This document shows, piece by piece, positions 18,047 through 26,980 of a stretch of DNA of 60,376 bases. Within the stretch, counting starts at the first letter, position 1, and every line of letters starts with the position of its first letter. The notes under the pieces were generated by a model. That model searched no databases. It had not been told where the DNA came from and was given only the letters and a program-made list of their open reading frames with translations. Origin of the DNA: Thermodesulfovibrio yellowstonii (GTDB taxonomy: Bacteria; Nitrospirota; Thermodesulfovibrionia; Thermodesulfovibrionales; Dissulfurispiraceae); contig DYHD01000007.1 of the NCBI GenBank assembly GCA_020724365.1, positions 1 to 60,376 on the forward strand, read 5' to 3'. Position numbers and translations under genes: made by a program.

Positions 18047-18418
18047 ATGAAATATTTAAAAAACAATGTTTTTCTTATGATATTTATGTTTTGTTTCATC
18101 TTCCCAACAGCAGTAATGGCTCAAGGCATATCAGTGGAAATCACTCCATCAAGTGGTGTGCCAGAAACAGCTATAAAAATCAGCGGTAAAGGATTTGCAT
18201 CAAATGAAGAGATAGACATCTTATTGACGCTTGAAGAAGGTATGAAGATAGGACTTGGAACTGAAAAGGTTGATATAATCACTTCAGATGCAACAGGAGC
18301 ATTCACAGCCAATACAGCAATTCCAAGAATGGCTAAGCCCGGACAGTATAAGATTGAGATTATAGGTAATAAAGGAAGTCAAACAGTTGCAACCCTTGAA
18401 GTAACAGCTAAGAAATAG
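18047..18418 (+). CDS. Small secreted IPT/TIG-like beta-domain protein in the TRAP operon
   Basis: 123 residues. A signal peptide (cleavage near AVMAQG, about residue 25) is followed by a single Ig-like beta-domain (VEITPSSGVPETAIKISGKG, ending QTVATLEVTAKK), similar in style to IPT/TIG folds. Strong ribosome site GAGGAGGGAG. It is wedged between the TAXI receptor and the fused permease, so it is probably an exported accessory factor of this transporter. I do not recognise a named family; function is inferred from position only. Confidence 0.7.
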   Translation: MKYLKNNVFLMIFMFCFIFPTAVMAQGISVEITPSSGVPETAIKISGKGFASNEEIDILLTLEEGMKIGLGTEKVDIITSDATGAFTANTAIPRMAKPGQYKIEIIGNKGSQTVATLEVTAKK

Positions 18419-18471
18419 ATTATAGAGACGGCTACAGCTAAATAAAATTAATTCAATAGAGGATAGCTTCA

Positions 18472-20451
18472 ATGAGGAGATTAAGCGGATTTTGGAAAGC
18501 ATTAACAGGTATAATAGCAGGGGTATGGGGGTTATTTATAATATACACCTCATTAACAGTAGCCCTACATCCCCTGCTTCAAGGGGGTATATCACTTAGT
18601 TTTGGATTAGTACTTGTATTTTTGGCATATCCTCTGACCAAAAAGATCCTTTCTCAGGAATATAAAGGGCATTCAGGATTACTGAAATTATTAGTATTCG
18701 GCTCTAAAACAGCTCCTTCGCTACTCGATATAGTCCTGATATTAGTGAGTTTAGTTCCATGTTTTTACATAATGATATACTGGGAGCAAATAGTTCGCAA
18801 TCCTGGTGAATATGAGACATATCAACTCATACTTGGTGCTGTATTGACAATCTGCCTACTTGAAGGCACAAGAAGGTCTTTAGGAGTAGTCATACCTCTT
18901 GTAGTCATTGGTTTTGTATTATATGCCCTTTATGGCACCATAATGCCTGGTCCTTTTGGACATGCAGGATTCACCTTTGAAGAACTATTATACCAGCTCT
19001 ATTTAATGACAGAAGGGATATGGGGACTGCTTACAGATATGACAAGCAGGATTATAGCCCCGTTTGTCATATTTGGGCCTATTTTATTTGCAACAGGAGT
19101 TGGAAAAGTCTTTATGGATATAGCACAGGCTTGGGGAGGCAGGGTAAGGGGAGGACCTGGTCATGTTTCAGTTATCTCGAGCTCATTTTTTGGTATGTTA
19201 TCAGGTTCTTCAGTAGCGAATGTAGCAACCACTGGAGCTTTCACTATACCTACCATGAAAAGACTAGGCTTTCCCCGTGAACTTGCTGCAGGAGTTGAGG
19301 CATCAGCATCATCAGGTGGACAGATAATGCCTCCTATAATGGGTGCGGGATGCTTCATTATGGCTGAATTTTTAAACATTCCTTATACACATATAATGAT
19401 AGCAGGGATAATTCCTGCTATCATCTATTTTGTAGGAATCTCTGCAGGAGTTTGGATAGAGGCAGGAAGATATGGCATGGGTAAGCTCCCAAAGGAATTG
19501 ATACCATCTCTTAAGGAAGTATTGAGGCTGAGGGTATTTCTAAACTTTATACTTCCAATCGGGACATTAACAGCCCTATTATTCTCATTTTTCCCACCAC
19601 AGGTATGTGCAGTCTGGGCATTGCTAATATCAATAACCACCTTTCTCATAATTGGTGGACCTTTCACACCAAAAGAAATTTGGCAGCGAGTTAAGACAAT
19701 CTGGGGAGGTTACTTAGATGGCATAATGACAGCCCTTGCATGGCTAATGGTCATGATGAGCTGTGTTCAGGTAGCAGTTACTGTAATTTCCCTTACAGGA
19801 TTTGGTGTGAAGGTATCAGAAATAATAATAGGACTTTCAGGGCATAATATCTGGCTTGCCCTAATAGCAGCGATGTTGACAGCAATAATACTTGGCATGG
19901 GAATGACAACAACTGCTGCATATGTAATAGCAGCAGCGGTATTAGTACCTGCTATGGAAGGAATGGGACTTGATCCACTTGCAAGCCATCTATTCATATT
20001 CTACTTTGCGATTAAATCTGGACTAACTCCGCCAGTATGCATAGCGGTATTTACAGCAACGGCTATATCAGGAGGTAGCTGGCTTAAAGCAGCATGGGAT
20101 TCTATGAGACTGGGAATAGGTGGATATATAATGCCATTTTATTTTCTTTTTGTCCCTGCATTTTTGATGAAAGGTAGTTTTTTTGACATAGCCTTTTTGT
20201 TTGTGGGTGCAGTGATAGCCATGTTTGCAATAGAAGCTGGACTGATGGGTTTTCTGACAAAACCATCCACACTACTTGAGAGGATCCTGTATTTAATAGG
20301 AGGATTAGTAATGATGGGACCTGGTTATTACACTTTTATAGGGATAGGGATTTTCGCACTTGGCTATTTATGCGAAAGGTTTAGCCCGCCCATACCAATA
20401 CTTGGCAGAAGACCAGATCATATTGTGCTTAAAAAACCCGTAATTACATAA
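18472..20451 (+). CDS. TRAP transporter fused permease (4TM/12TM, DctQM)
   Basis: 659-residue polytopic protein. The N-terminal part corresponds to the small DctQ-like subunit (about four helices, residues 1-150), fused to a DctM-like large subunit (about 150-640). TRAP-type features are FGPILFATGVGKVFMDIAQA, GHVSVISSSFFGMLSGSSVA, SASSGGQIMPPIMGA and GLTPPVCIAVFTATAISGGS. Such fusions pair with TAXI receptors and use ion gradients for uptake. The Na+ pump encoded just upstream may energise it, which is an inference. Confidence 0.93.
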   Translation: MRRLSGFWKALTGIIAGVWGLFIIYTSLTVALHPLLQGGISLSFGLVLVFLAYPLTKKILSQEYKGHSGLLKLLVFGSKTAPSLLDIVLILVSLVPCFYIMIYWEQIVRNPGEYETYQLILGAVLTICLLEGTRRSLGVVIPLVVIGFVLYALYGTIMPGPFGHAGFTFEELLYQLYLMTEGIWGLLTDMTSRIIAPFVIFGPILFATGVGKVFMDIAQAWGGRVRGGPGHVSVISSSFFGMLSGSSVANVATTGAFTIPTMKRLGFPRELAAGVEASASSGGQIMPPIMGAGCFIMAEFLNIPYTHIMIAGIIPAIIYFVGISAGVWIEAGRYGMGKLPKELIPSLKEVLRLRVFLNFILPIGTLTALLFSFFPPQVCAVWALLISITTFLIIGGPFTPKEIWQRVKTIWGGYLDGIMTALAWLMVMMSCVQVAVTVISLTGFGVKVSEIIIGLSGHNIWLALIAAMLTAIILGMGMTTTAAYVIAAAVLVPAMEGMGLDPLASHLFIFYFAIKSGLTPPVCIAVFTATAISGGSWLKAAWDSMRLGIGGYIMPFYFLFVPAFLMKGSFFDIAFLFVGAVIAMFAIEAGLMGFLTKPSTLLERILYLIGGLVMMGPGYYTFIGIGIFALGYLCERFSPPIPILGRRPDHIVLKKPVIT

Positions 20452-20491
20452 CTTTTTATACAAAAGCGTCTCTCTGTTGGATTTACACAAG

Positions 20492-20517
20492 TAGGGATGG
20501 GTTCAAACCCATCCCTA
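20492..20517. repeat. Perfect palindrome downstream of the TRAP operon
   Basis: TAGGGATGGGTT faces AACCCATCCCTA with a 2-base centre. No T-run follows, so it looks like a dispersed palindromic repeat and not a classical terminator, though it may protect the 3' end of the transcript. Confidence 0.6.
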
Positions 20518-20580
20518 TGCCCTTAGCTATATCACTTAAAACATAACTAAATAGTGTCTGTTTATAAACTCTAACCTTTT

Positions 20581-20637
20581 GTCATTCCGCACTTGCCTGC
20601 CCTCGAAGTCCTCAATCGGGGGATGCGGAATCCAGAC
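20581..20637. repeat. Imperfect inverted repeat, GTCATTCC...GGAATCCAGAC type
   Basis: ATTCCGCA (20584-20591) and TGCGGAAT (20624-20631) face each other within a higher-GC patch. Degraded relatives appear near 34618-34662 (GTCATTCCTG, GGGAATCC) and 37017-37045 (ATTCCGTGTCAAGCACGAGAT). This family of short interspersed palindromes is common in bacterial genomes. Nothing else is seen in the 292-bp gap. Confidence 0.5.
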
Positions 20638-20743
20638 GCTGTTCCCACGAAACTTGTCCCCGAAGTTCCCTCTATTACCGCTATTTTTGGACTAGCAAAA
20701 AATTCTTGCAACTAATTAAGGAATAAACATAAAATACTAAACT

Positions 20744-21529
20744 ATGAAAATTGGTTTAATAGGTGGAAGCGGACTCTATAAGATTGATGGATTTAATCTC
20801 ATAGAGTCCGCTTCCTTATCCACGCCTTTTGGCTTTCCCTCATCATCATATCAAATAGGCATAATTCATGGCATTGAAGTAGTATTCCTTGCAAGGCATG
20901 GGAAATCTCACAATCTCCCTCCGCATAAAGTTAATTATAGAGCAAATATATGGGGGTTTAAATCTCTCGGCATAGAGAGAATAATATCTGTGAATGCTGT
21001 GGGAGGCATCAACAGATTATTAAGCCCTGGTGATATTCTGATAGCTGATCAGATAATAGATTTTACATTTGGGTCTCGAGAGTCAACCTTTTATGAACAT
21101 GATAAAGTAGTGCATGTTGATTTCACATACCCGTATTGCACCGAAATGCGTCATTATCTTTATGAATCAACAAAAAAAGCAGGGATTAATGCAATAAACA
21201 AAGGCACATATGTTTGTGTAAATGGTCCAAGACTTGAGACTGCCAAAGAGATAAAATTTTTTGATTCTATAGGCGGTGATATTGTTGGAATGACTGCTAT
21301 GCCTGAAGCTATCCTTTCAAGAGAGCTTGAAATCTGTTTTGCTTCTCTTTGTGTGGTTACAAACTATGCTGCTGGTATTTCAAGCTCTAAGCTGACCACC
21401 TCTGAAGTCGTAGCAGTTATGAAAACCTCTATAGATAGGATAAAATTTATCATAAATGAAGCTATTAAATTATTCTCAGACACTAAAACATGCATTTGTA
21501 AAGATACCTTGAAGGATGCTGAATTATAA
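20744..21529 (+). CDS. mtnP: S-methyl-5'-thioadenosine phosphorylase
   Basis: 261-residue purine-nucleoside-phosphorylase-family enzyme that cleaves methylthioadenosine to adenine and methylthioribose-1-phosphate in methionine salvage. Signatures include the phosphate-binding GGSGLYKIDGF, the HGKSHNLPPHKVNYRANIW loop, NAVGGINRLLSPGDIL, and GGDIVGMTAMPEA. Length is typical. No ribosome site is obvious before the ATG. It overlaps pgpA by 14 bp. Confidence 0.92.
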   Translation: MKIGLIGGSGLYKIDGFNLIESASLSTPFGFPSSSYQIGIIHGIEVVFLARHGKSHNLPPHKVNYRANIWGFKSLGIERIISVNAVGGINRLLSPGDILIADQIIDFTFGSRESTFYEHDKVVHVDFTYPYCTEMRHYLYESTKKAGINAINKGTYVCVNGPRLETAKEIKFFDSIGGDIVGMTAMPEAILSRELEICFASLCVVTNYAAGISSSKLTTSEVVAVMKTSIDRIKFIINEAIKLFSDTKTCICKDTLKDAEL

Positions 21530-21968
21530 AAACATCTCAAAAGTTATAGCTACCGTATTTTTTATCGGTTATGTCCATTTTGCTCATGGTACATGTGGAA
21601 GTATTGCAGCTTTTCTTTTTGTTTTAATAGTTAAGCCTAGCAACTTCTCACTCGCTATTATAATAATAATCTCCTTTGTCGCTGGGGTTATAAGTTCTCA
21701 TATTGCTGAGAAAGAATTTGGGATAAAAGATAGCCCAAAGATTGTTATAGATGAATTTGTAGGATATCTCGTATCAATTGCTTTTCTTCCCCTTACATTA
21801 GGTTATTTAATTTCAGCCTTTTTTTTATTCCGATTTTTCGATATACTAAAACCAATACCTATAATAAATATCCAACGGCGATTTCATGGCGGTATGGGCA
21901 TTATGCTCGATGATATTGCAGCAGGAATATTTACTAATGTGATTTTGCAGGTCTGGAGGATATTATGA
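21516..21968 (+). CDS. pgpA: Phosphatidylglycerophosphatase A
   Basis: 150-residue membrane phosphatase that removes phosphate from phosphatidylglycerophosphate. The AHGTCGSIAAF segment, the acidic IVIDEFVGYLVS motif and RFFDILKPIPI with the RFHGGMGIMLDDIAAG tail are diagnostic. It overlaps both neighbours (mtnP by 14 bp, thpR by 4 bp), forming a tightly coupled operon running toward recA. Confidence 0.93.
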   Translation: MLNYKNISKVIATVFFIGYVHFAHGTCGSIAAFLFVLIVKPSNFSLAIIIIISFVAGVISSHIAEKEFGIKDSPKIVIDEFVGYLVSIAFLPLTLGYLISAFFLFRFFDILKPIPIINIQRRFHGGMGIMLDDIAAGIFTNVILQVWRIL

Positions 21969-22525
21969 GATGCTTTATAGCTATTGACCTGCCGATAGAA
22001 ATCAAGATAAAAATAGGGCATGTTATTAATTTGTCATCACCCTTGTCCGGAGATATTAAATGGGTGCCTTATGAAAATATTCACTTAACCTTAAAATTTC
22101 TTGGAGAAGTTGATGATATTCTCCTAAAAGAGATAGAGCAAAGGCTTAAGATTATCTGCCTAAGTCATAAGCCCTTTTCTATTACTGTGAAGGGGGTGGG
22201 GGCTTTCCCTAACGAAAAAAAACCTAATGTTTTATGGATTGGGGTAGATAATGCTGGTAGTTTAAAAAACCTTTATCAGGATATTGAAAACTCTGTCTCA
22301 GAACTTGGGTTTGAGAGAGAAAACCGCAAACATTCTCCCCATCTTACGATAGGTAGGATAAAAAACAAAAAAGATGTTTTACAGGTAATGAATACCCTTA
22401 ATGAATTCAAGGAGAAATTATTTGGTTTTGCTGAAATATCAGAAGTGCATTTAATGAGAAGCATTTTACATTCAACAGGGGCAGAATATTCGAAGATATC
22501 AAGTTTTAGGTTAGGCAGAAAATAA
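21965..22525 (+). CDS. thpR: RNA 2',3'-cyclic phosphodiesterase
   Basis: 186-residue 2H phosphoesterase with the two catalytic motifs HLTLKFLGE and HLTIGRIK and the MRCFIAIDLP start typical of LigT/ThpR. It hydrolyses 2',3'-cyclic RNA ends. GGAGG precedes the ATG, which overlaps the pgpA stop. It sits just upstream of recA, as in several anaerobe genomes. Confidence 0.92.
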   Translation: MRCFIAIDLPIEIKIKIGHVINLSSPLSGDIKWVPYENIHLTLKFLGEVDDILLKEIEQRLKIICLSHKPFSITVKGVGAFPNEKKPNVLWIGVDNAGSLKNLYQDIENSVSELGFERENRKHSPHLTIGRIKNKKDVLQVMNTLNEFKEKLFGFAEISEVHLMRSILHSTGAEYSKISSFRLGRK

Positions 22526-22556
22526 TTAAAATAATATTCATAGCATGGAGGAAATG

Positions 22557-23570
22557 ATGAATAAGGATAAAATGAAAGCCCTTGAATCAGCCATATCTCA
22601 GCTCGAGAAGAGTTTTGGCAAGGGCACTGTGATGAGACTTGGAGCTGCAGATATGAGCGAAGGAACTCAGGTGATACCTACAGGTTCTTTGACTCTCGAT
22701 ATAGCTACTGGCATAGGTGGATTCCCAAGAGGAAGGGTAGTGGAGATATTCGGTCCCGAATCCTCTGGAAAGACAACCCTCGCCCTTAATGCGATTGCAC
22801 AGGCACAGAAGTTGGGTGGCATAGCTGCTTTTATAGATGCAGAACATGCACTCGATGTGAATTATGCCTCGAGATTAGGCGTGAAACTTGAAGAGCTTCT
22901 TGTCTCTCAACCCGATACAGGAGAGCAGGCATTGGAAATTGCAGAAGCCCTTGTCAGAAGTGGAGCAGTTGATATTATTGTAGTTGACTCAGTTGCTGCC
23001 CTCGTGCCTAAGGCAGAGATTGAGGGGGATATGGGAGATTCACTGCCAGGTCTTCAAGCAAGGCTTATGAGTCAGGCATTAAGGAAGTTGACTGCAGCAA
23101 TCTCAAAATCAATGACCACAGTTATATTTATAAATCAAATAAGGATGAAAATTGGTGTTATGTTCGGTAATCCTGAGACTACGACTGGCGGCACTGCCCT
23201 TAAATTTTATTCATCTATGAGGCTCGATATCAGAAAGGTTGATAGCTTAAAAGAAGGACAGGATGTAATCGGCGGAAGGGTGAGGGTAAAGATTGTTAAA
23301 AATAAAGTGGCGCCGCCTTTTAGACAGGCAGAGTTTGATATATTTTTCAATGAGGGAATCTCAAGGCTTGGTGAAATCATTGATCTCGGGGTTGATAGAA
23401 ATATAATAGAAAAAGCAGGCTCATGGTATAGTTACAAAGGTATTAAAATAGGACAGGGAAGGGATAATGTTAAAGAATATCTAAAGAATAACCCAGAGAT
23501 TTCTTCGGAAATTGAACAAAAGATTTTAGAGGGTAATGGAAAGAAAATAATTGAAAAAGGAGGGATTTAA
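22557..23570 (+). CDS. recA: Recombinase RecA
   Basis: 337 residues from the chosen start; catalyses strand exchange and triggers SOS LexA cleavage. It has Walker [10 protein letters not shown], the [18 protein letters not shown] loop and [20 protein letters not shown]. In-frame ATGs exist at 22545, 22554 and 22557; GGAGG at 22547-22551 leaves proper spacing only for 22557, giving [14 protein letters not shown]. No recX follows; a lipoprotein gene begins 2 bp after the stop. Confidence 0.97.
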   Translation: MNKDKMKALESAISQLEKSFGKGTVMRLGAADMSEGTQVIPTGSLTLDIATGIGGFPRGRVVEIFGPESSGKTTLALNAIAQAQKLGGIAAFIDAEHALDVNYASRLGVKLEELLVSQPDTGEQALEIAEALVRSGAVDIIVVDSVAALVPKAEIEGDMGDSLPGLQARLMSQALRKLTAAISKSMTTVIFINQIRMKIGVMFGNPETTTGGTALKFYSSMRLDIRKVDSLKEGQDVIGGRVRVKIVKNKVAPPFRQAEFDIFFNEGISRLGEIIDLGVDRNIIEKAGSWYSYKGIKIGQGRDNVKEYLKNNPEISSEIEQKILEGNGKKIIEKGGI

Positions 23571-23572
23571 TA

Positions 23573-23917
23573 ATGGCAAGATTATTTTTTGGACTTCTGC
23601 TAACGGTCTTCGTGTTCGCATATGGATGCGTCTCTACCCCAGTTAGGTTTACAACTGATGAGATAAAAGGATTTCCAATAGAGATACAAGAGAAGATTAT
23701 AAAGGGCGAGGTAGCTCTTGGGATGACTACACAGCAGGTTAGATATGCTTGGGGGTCGCCTAATTCTATAAGAACCCTTGAGCCTATGGATGGAAAGCAA
23801 AGAGAGGAGTGGATATACACGACAGCCGGTATATTTGAAAACAGGAGGCTTTTCTTCGTTGATGGCAAACTATTTTATGTAATACCTGATTCTGAAAGAA
23901 CAACAAAACAGGAGTAA
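23573..23917 (+). CDS. Outer-membrane-type lipoprotein with BamE/SmpA-like domain
   Basis: 114 residues. The signal peptide ends in a lipobox (FAYGC, Cys19). The mature part has the VALGMTTQQVRYAWGSPN motif characteristic of SmpA/OmlA (BamE-like) proteins, followed by WIYT and a beta-rich end. AAGGAGGG precedes the ATG. It is placed between recA and alaS, where recX usually lies. A role in outer-membrane assembly or as a periplasmic adaptor is possible, but only the fold is supported. Confidence 0.75.
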   Translation: MARLFFGLLLTVFVFAYGCVSTPVRFTTDEIKGFPIEIQEKIIKGEVALGMTTQQVRYAWGSPNSIRTLEPMDGKQREEWIYTTAGIFENRRLFFVDGKLFYVIPDSERTTKQE

Positions 23918-23919
23918 AA

Positions 23920-26559
23920 ATGAAGATATCCGAAATCAGAAATGCCTTTTTAGAGTTTTTCAGATCAAAAGGACATGAGATAGTAAAGAGTTCTTCCCTT
24001 ATTCCAAAACATGACCCGTCTTTGTATTTCACGACTGCAGGGATGGTTCAATTTAAAGAGGTTTTTTTGGGCAATGATATAAGGAGTTATACAAGGGCTG
24101 CAACAGCACAAAAATGTATGAGGGCTGGAGGCAAACATAGCGACCTTGAAAATGTTGGACATACCGCAAGACATCATACATTCTTTGAGATGCTTGGCAA
24201 CTTCTCCTTCGGTGATTATTTTAAGAAAGATGCAATCTTATTTGCATGGGAATTGTTTATTGATTGGTTTAAGCTCCCACCTGAAAAGCTGTGGGTATCC
24301 GTTTTTGAGAAAGATGACGAGGCAGAGGAATTGTGGCAGAAGCTTACCGGCATACCAGCAAATAGAATTGTAAGGTTAGGAGAAAAAGATAATTTTTGGA
24401 GGATGGGAGATACAGGTCCATGCGGTCCTTGCTCTGAAATACTTATAGATCAGGGTGTAGATGCAGGCTGTGGGGAACCTGATTGCAAGATAGGCTGTGA
24501 CTGCGACCGCTTTTTAGAGCTTTGGAATCTCGTCTTTATGCAGTATAACAGGGAAGAATCAGGAAATCTCGCGCCTTTACCCAAGCCGAGCATTGATACA
24601 GGCATGGGACTTGAGAGAATATCTGCTATATTGCAAGGCAAAAAAAGCAATTTTGAGATTGATGTTTTTGCCCCGATTATATCATCAATAGAATCCCTTG
24701 CTCATGTGAAATTCAAGACAAGTTCTGAGATAGATATATCAATAAGGGTCATCGCAGACCATATTAGAGCTATTACATTTCTTCTTGCAGAGGGACTTAT
24801 GCCTTCAAATGAAGGAAGGGGTTATGTGCTTAGGCGCATCATAAGGAGGGCATCAAAACATGCTAAGACTCTAGGTCTTGAAGGTGCTGTTTTATATAAA
24901 ATTATAGATGCAGTTATTGAATCAATGGGAGATGCATATCCTGAGATAGTCCGCGAAAGAGATAGAATAGCAAAATTGTTGATTTTTGAAGAAGATAGAT
25001 TTTCAAGGACGCTCGAACAGGGCGTAAAGATCATTGATGAGATTATAGATGGGCTTAAAAAAAGGGGAAATAAGATTATACCCGGCTACGAAGTATTTAA
25101 GCTTTATGATACATTCGGCTTCCCTCTCGACCTTGCTAAAGACATAGCACTTGATAATCATATGCTTGTGGATGAAGATGGATTCAACAGAGAAATGGAA
25201 ATGCAGAGAGAACGTGCAAGGGCTTCATGGGTTGGAGAAGATGAGGCTATTGCATCAATTTATAGAGAGCTTCAGTCAGAGATTGGAGAAACAGTATTCA
25301 TAGGCTATGATTCTTTAGAATCGAAATCTACTGTAAAAGCTATGCTTAAAAATGGCAGGATAGCTTTAGAAGCACGAAAGGGGGATAAGGTTGAAATATT
25401 CCTCGATATTACCCCTTTTTATGGAGAATCAGGCGGACAGGTTGGTGATACTGGATACATGCTCGGAGACAATGTGGAGATAGAGATTTACGATACTAAA
25501 AAAGAAATTGACTTGCACAGCCACCTTGGGATAATCAAAGGGGGAATGCTTAAAGTTTGGGACAAGTTGAACTGCGTAGTTAATAGCGAAAAAAGACAAG
25601 CTATTGCAAGGCATCATACCGCTACTCATCTTTTGCATACTGCACTCAAGGAGGTTGCAGGCGAACATGTTAAGCAGGCAGGGTCTTTAGTCTCACCTGA
25701 AAGACTACGGTTTGATTTCGTCCACTTCCATTCGCTTGATAAAACCGAGATTAGAGAGATAGAAGATTTAGTAAATGACAAGATACTCAAGAATATAGCC
25801 GTTCAAACAGAAGTTACAGATATACAGAATGCTTTAAAATCAGGGGTTACAGCTCTTTTTGGTGAAAAATATGGTGAACAGGTACGGGTTATAAAAGTAC
25901 CGGGGGTAAGTGCAGAATTATGCGGCGGCACTCACTGCAAGGCAACAGGAGATATAGGACTCTTCATAATTGCATCTGAGAGCAGCATTGCCTCTGGCAT
26001 TAGAAGAATAGAGGCTTTAACAGGTGTTTCTGCCTTAAATCATCTCAGAAACCTCAGCGATGAATTGAACAATATCGGTAATGTTTTGAAGACTGATAAG
26101 CCTTATGAGAGAGTTGAAAAACTTATCTCAGAACTTAGGGAGAAAGACAAAGAAATAGAATCCTTTAAAGCAAAGATTGCATCCGATATCTCATTGGCTA
26201 TCCTTGAAAAAGCCAAAGACATTAGCGGGGTCAAGGTGATTTCATATAAAGCCGATAATCTCGAGCAGAGAGACTTAAGAATGCTTGCTGACAATGTAAG
26301 GGACAGGCTCGGCTCAGGTGTAATTGTTTTGGCATCACAGAAAAACTCTCAGGTCTCCATGGTGGCTATGGTTACAAAAGACCTTACCAAAACCTATAAT
26401 GCTGGTCAAATCCTTAAAGAGCTTGCTCAGATGGCAGGTGGAAAGGGTGGAGGCAAGGCAGACATGGCTCAAGGCGGCATAGCAAAACTTGAAGAACCTT
26501 CTATACTTGACAGAGCACTCGAATCAGTATATGATTTGATAAAGAATAAAAGGGGTTAA
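23920..26559 (+). CDS. alaS: Alanyl-tRNA synthetase
   Basis: 879 residues with all AlaRS parts: class II catalytic core (FLEFFRSKGHEIV, TAGMVQFKEVFLG, RHHTFFEMLGNFSFGDYF), the editing domain with HHTATHLLH and CGGTHCKATGDIG zinc ligands, and the C-terminal GGKGGGKADMAQGG segment of the DHHA1-like domain. Length is normal. CAGGAG precedes the ATG, 2 bp after the lipoprotein stop, so it is probably co-transcribed with recA. Confidence 0.98.
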   Translation: MKISEIRNAFLEFFRSKGHEIVKSSSLIPKHDPSLYFTTAGMVQFKEVFLGNDIRSYTRAATAQKCMRAGGKHSDLENVGHTARHHTFFEMLGNFSFGDYFKKDAILFAWELFIDWFKLPPEKLWVSVFEKDDEAEELWQKLTGIPANRIVRLGEKDNFWRMGDTGPCGPCSEILIDQGVDAGCGEPDCKIGCDCDRFLELWNLVFMQYNREESGNLAPLPKPSIDTGMGLERISAILQGKKSNFEIDVFAPIISSIESLAHVKFKTSSEIDISIRVIADHIRAITFLLAEGLMPSNEGRGYVLRRIIRRASKHAKTLGLEGAVLYKIIDAVIESMGDAYPEIVRERDRIAKLLIFEEDRFSRTLEQGVKIIDEIIDGLKKRGNKIIPGYEVFKLYDTFGFPLDLAKDIALDNHMLVDEDGFNREMEMQRERARASWVGEDEAIASIYRELQSEIGETVFIGYDSLESKSTVKAMLKNGRIALEARKGDKVEIFLDITPFYGESGGQVGDTGYMLGDNVEIEIYDTKKEIDLHSHLGIIKGGMLKVWDKLNCVVNSEKRQAIARHHTATHLLHTALKEVAGEHVKQAGSLVSPERLRFDFVHFHSLDKTEIREIEDLVNDKILKNIAVQTEVTDIQNALKSGVTALFGEKYGEQVRVIKVPGVSAELCGGTHCKATGDIGLFIIASESSIASGIRRIEALTGVSALNHLRNLSDELNNIGNVLKTDKPYERVEKLISELREKDKEIESFKAKIASDISLAILEKAKDISGVKVISYKADNLEQRDLRMLADNVRDRLGSGVIVLASQKNSQVSMVAMVTKDLTKTYNAGQILKELAQMAGGKGGGKADMAQGGIAKLEEPSILDRALESVYDLIKNKRG

Positions 26560-26650
26560 TTAGTTTTAGCAGTTTGCTGCCATCAAGCCGACTAATAGGC
26601 AAAAAAGTGATAAAATATTTACTTGGATGATTACAACAAAGGAGGTGTTT

Positions 26651-26968
26651 ATGTTCGATCTTATAAGAAATATTCTTCTGGCAGGTCTCGGCGCCCAGGA
26701 AAAAATCAAAGAATCTATTGATGAACTTGTAAAAAGAGGTGAACTTAGCGAGTCTCAGGGCGCTAAGATAATTAAGGAATGGACTGAAAAGGCTGACCGC
26801 AGCACAACTGATCTCAGAAGTGATATATCCGATATAATTACCAAAACCCTTGAAAAGATGAATATACCTACTAAGGAGGAGATAGAAAATCTGAAAAAGA
26901 AGGTGGACGGACTTTCTGCAAGGATAGAGTTGCTTGAGAAATCACAAAAAGAAAGCATCCAGAGTTAA
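26651..26968 (+). CDS. Phasin-superfamily / PhaI-like coiled-coil protein
   Basis: 105 residues from ATG 26651 (GGAGG upstream with 5-base spacing; an earlier ATG at 26627 has none). The sequence begins FDLIRNILLAGLGAQEKIKE, continues with a helical middle and ends in a C-terminal coiled coil (EIENLKKKVDGLSARIELLE). This is the pattern of small poly-granule-associated/phasin-like proteins that often precede UbiB-like kinase genes, as here. Biochemical function is not known. Confidence 0.7.
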   Translation: MFDLIRNILLAGLGAQEKIKESIDELVKRGELSESQGAKIIKEWTEKADRSTTDLRSDISDIITKTLEKMNIPTKEEIENLKKKVDGLSARIELLEKSQKESIQS

Positions 26969-26980
26969 ACAGGTTAATCT

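Noticed and set aside
20492..20517. Rho-independent terminator
   Set aside because: The stem is perfect but no T-run follows on either strand; listed as a palindromic repeat.
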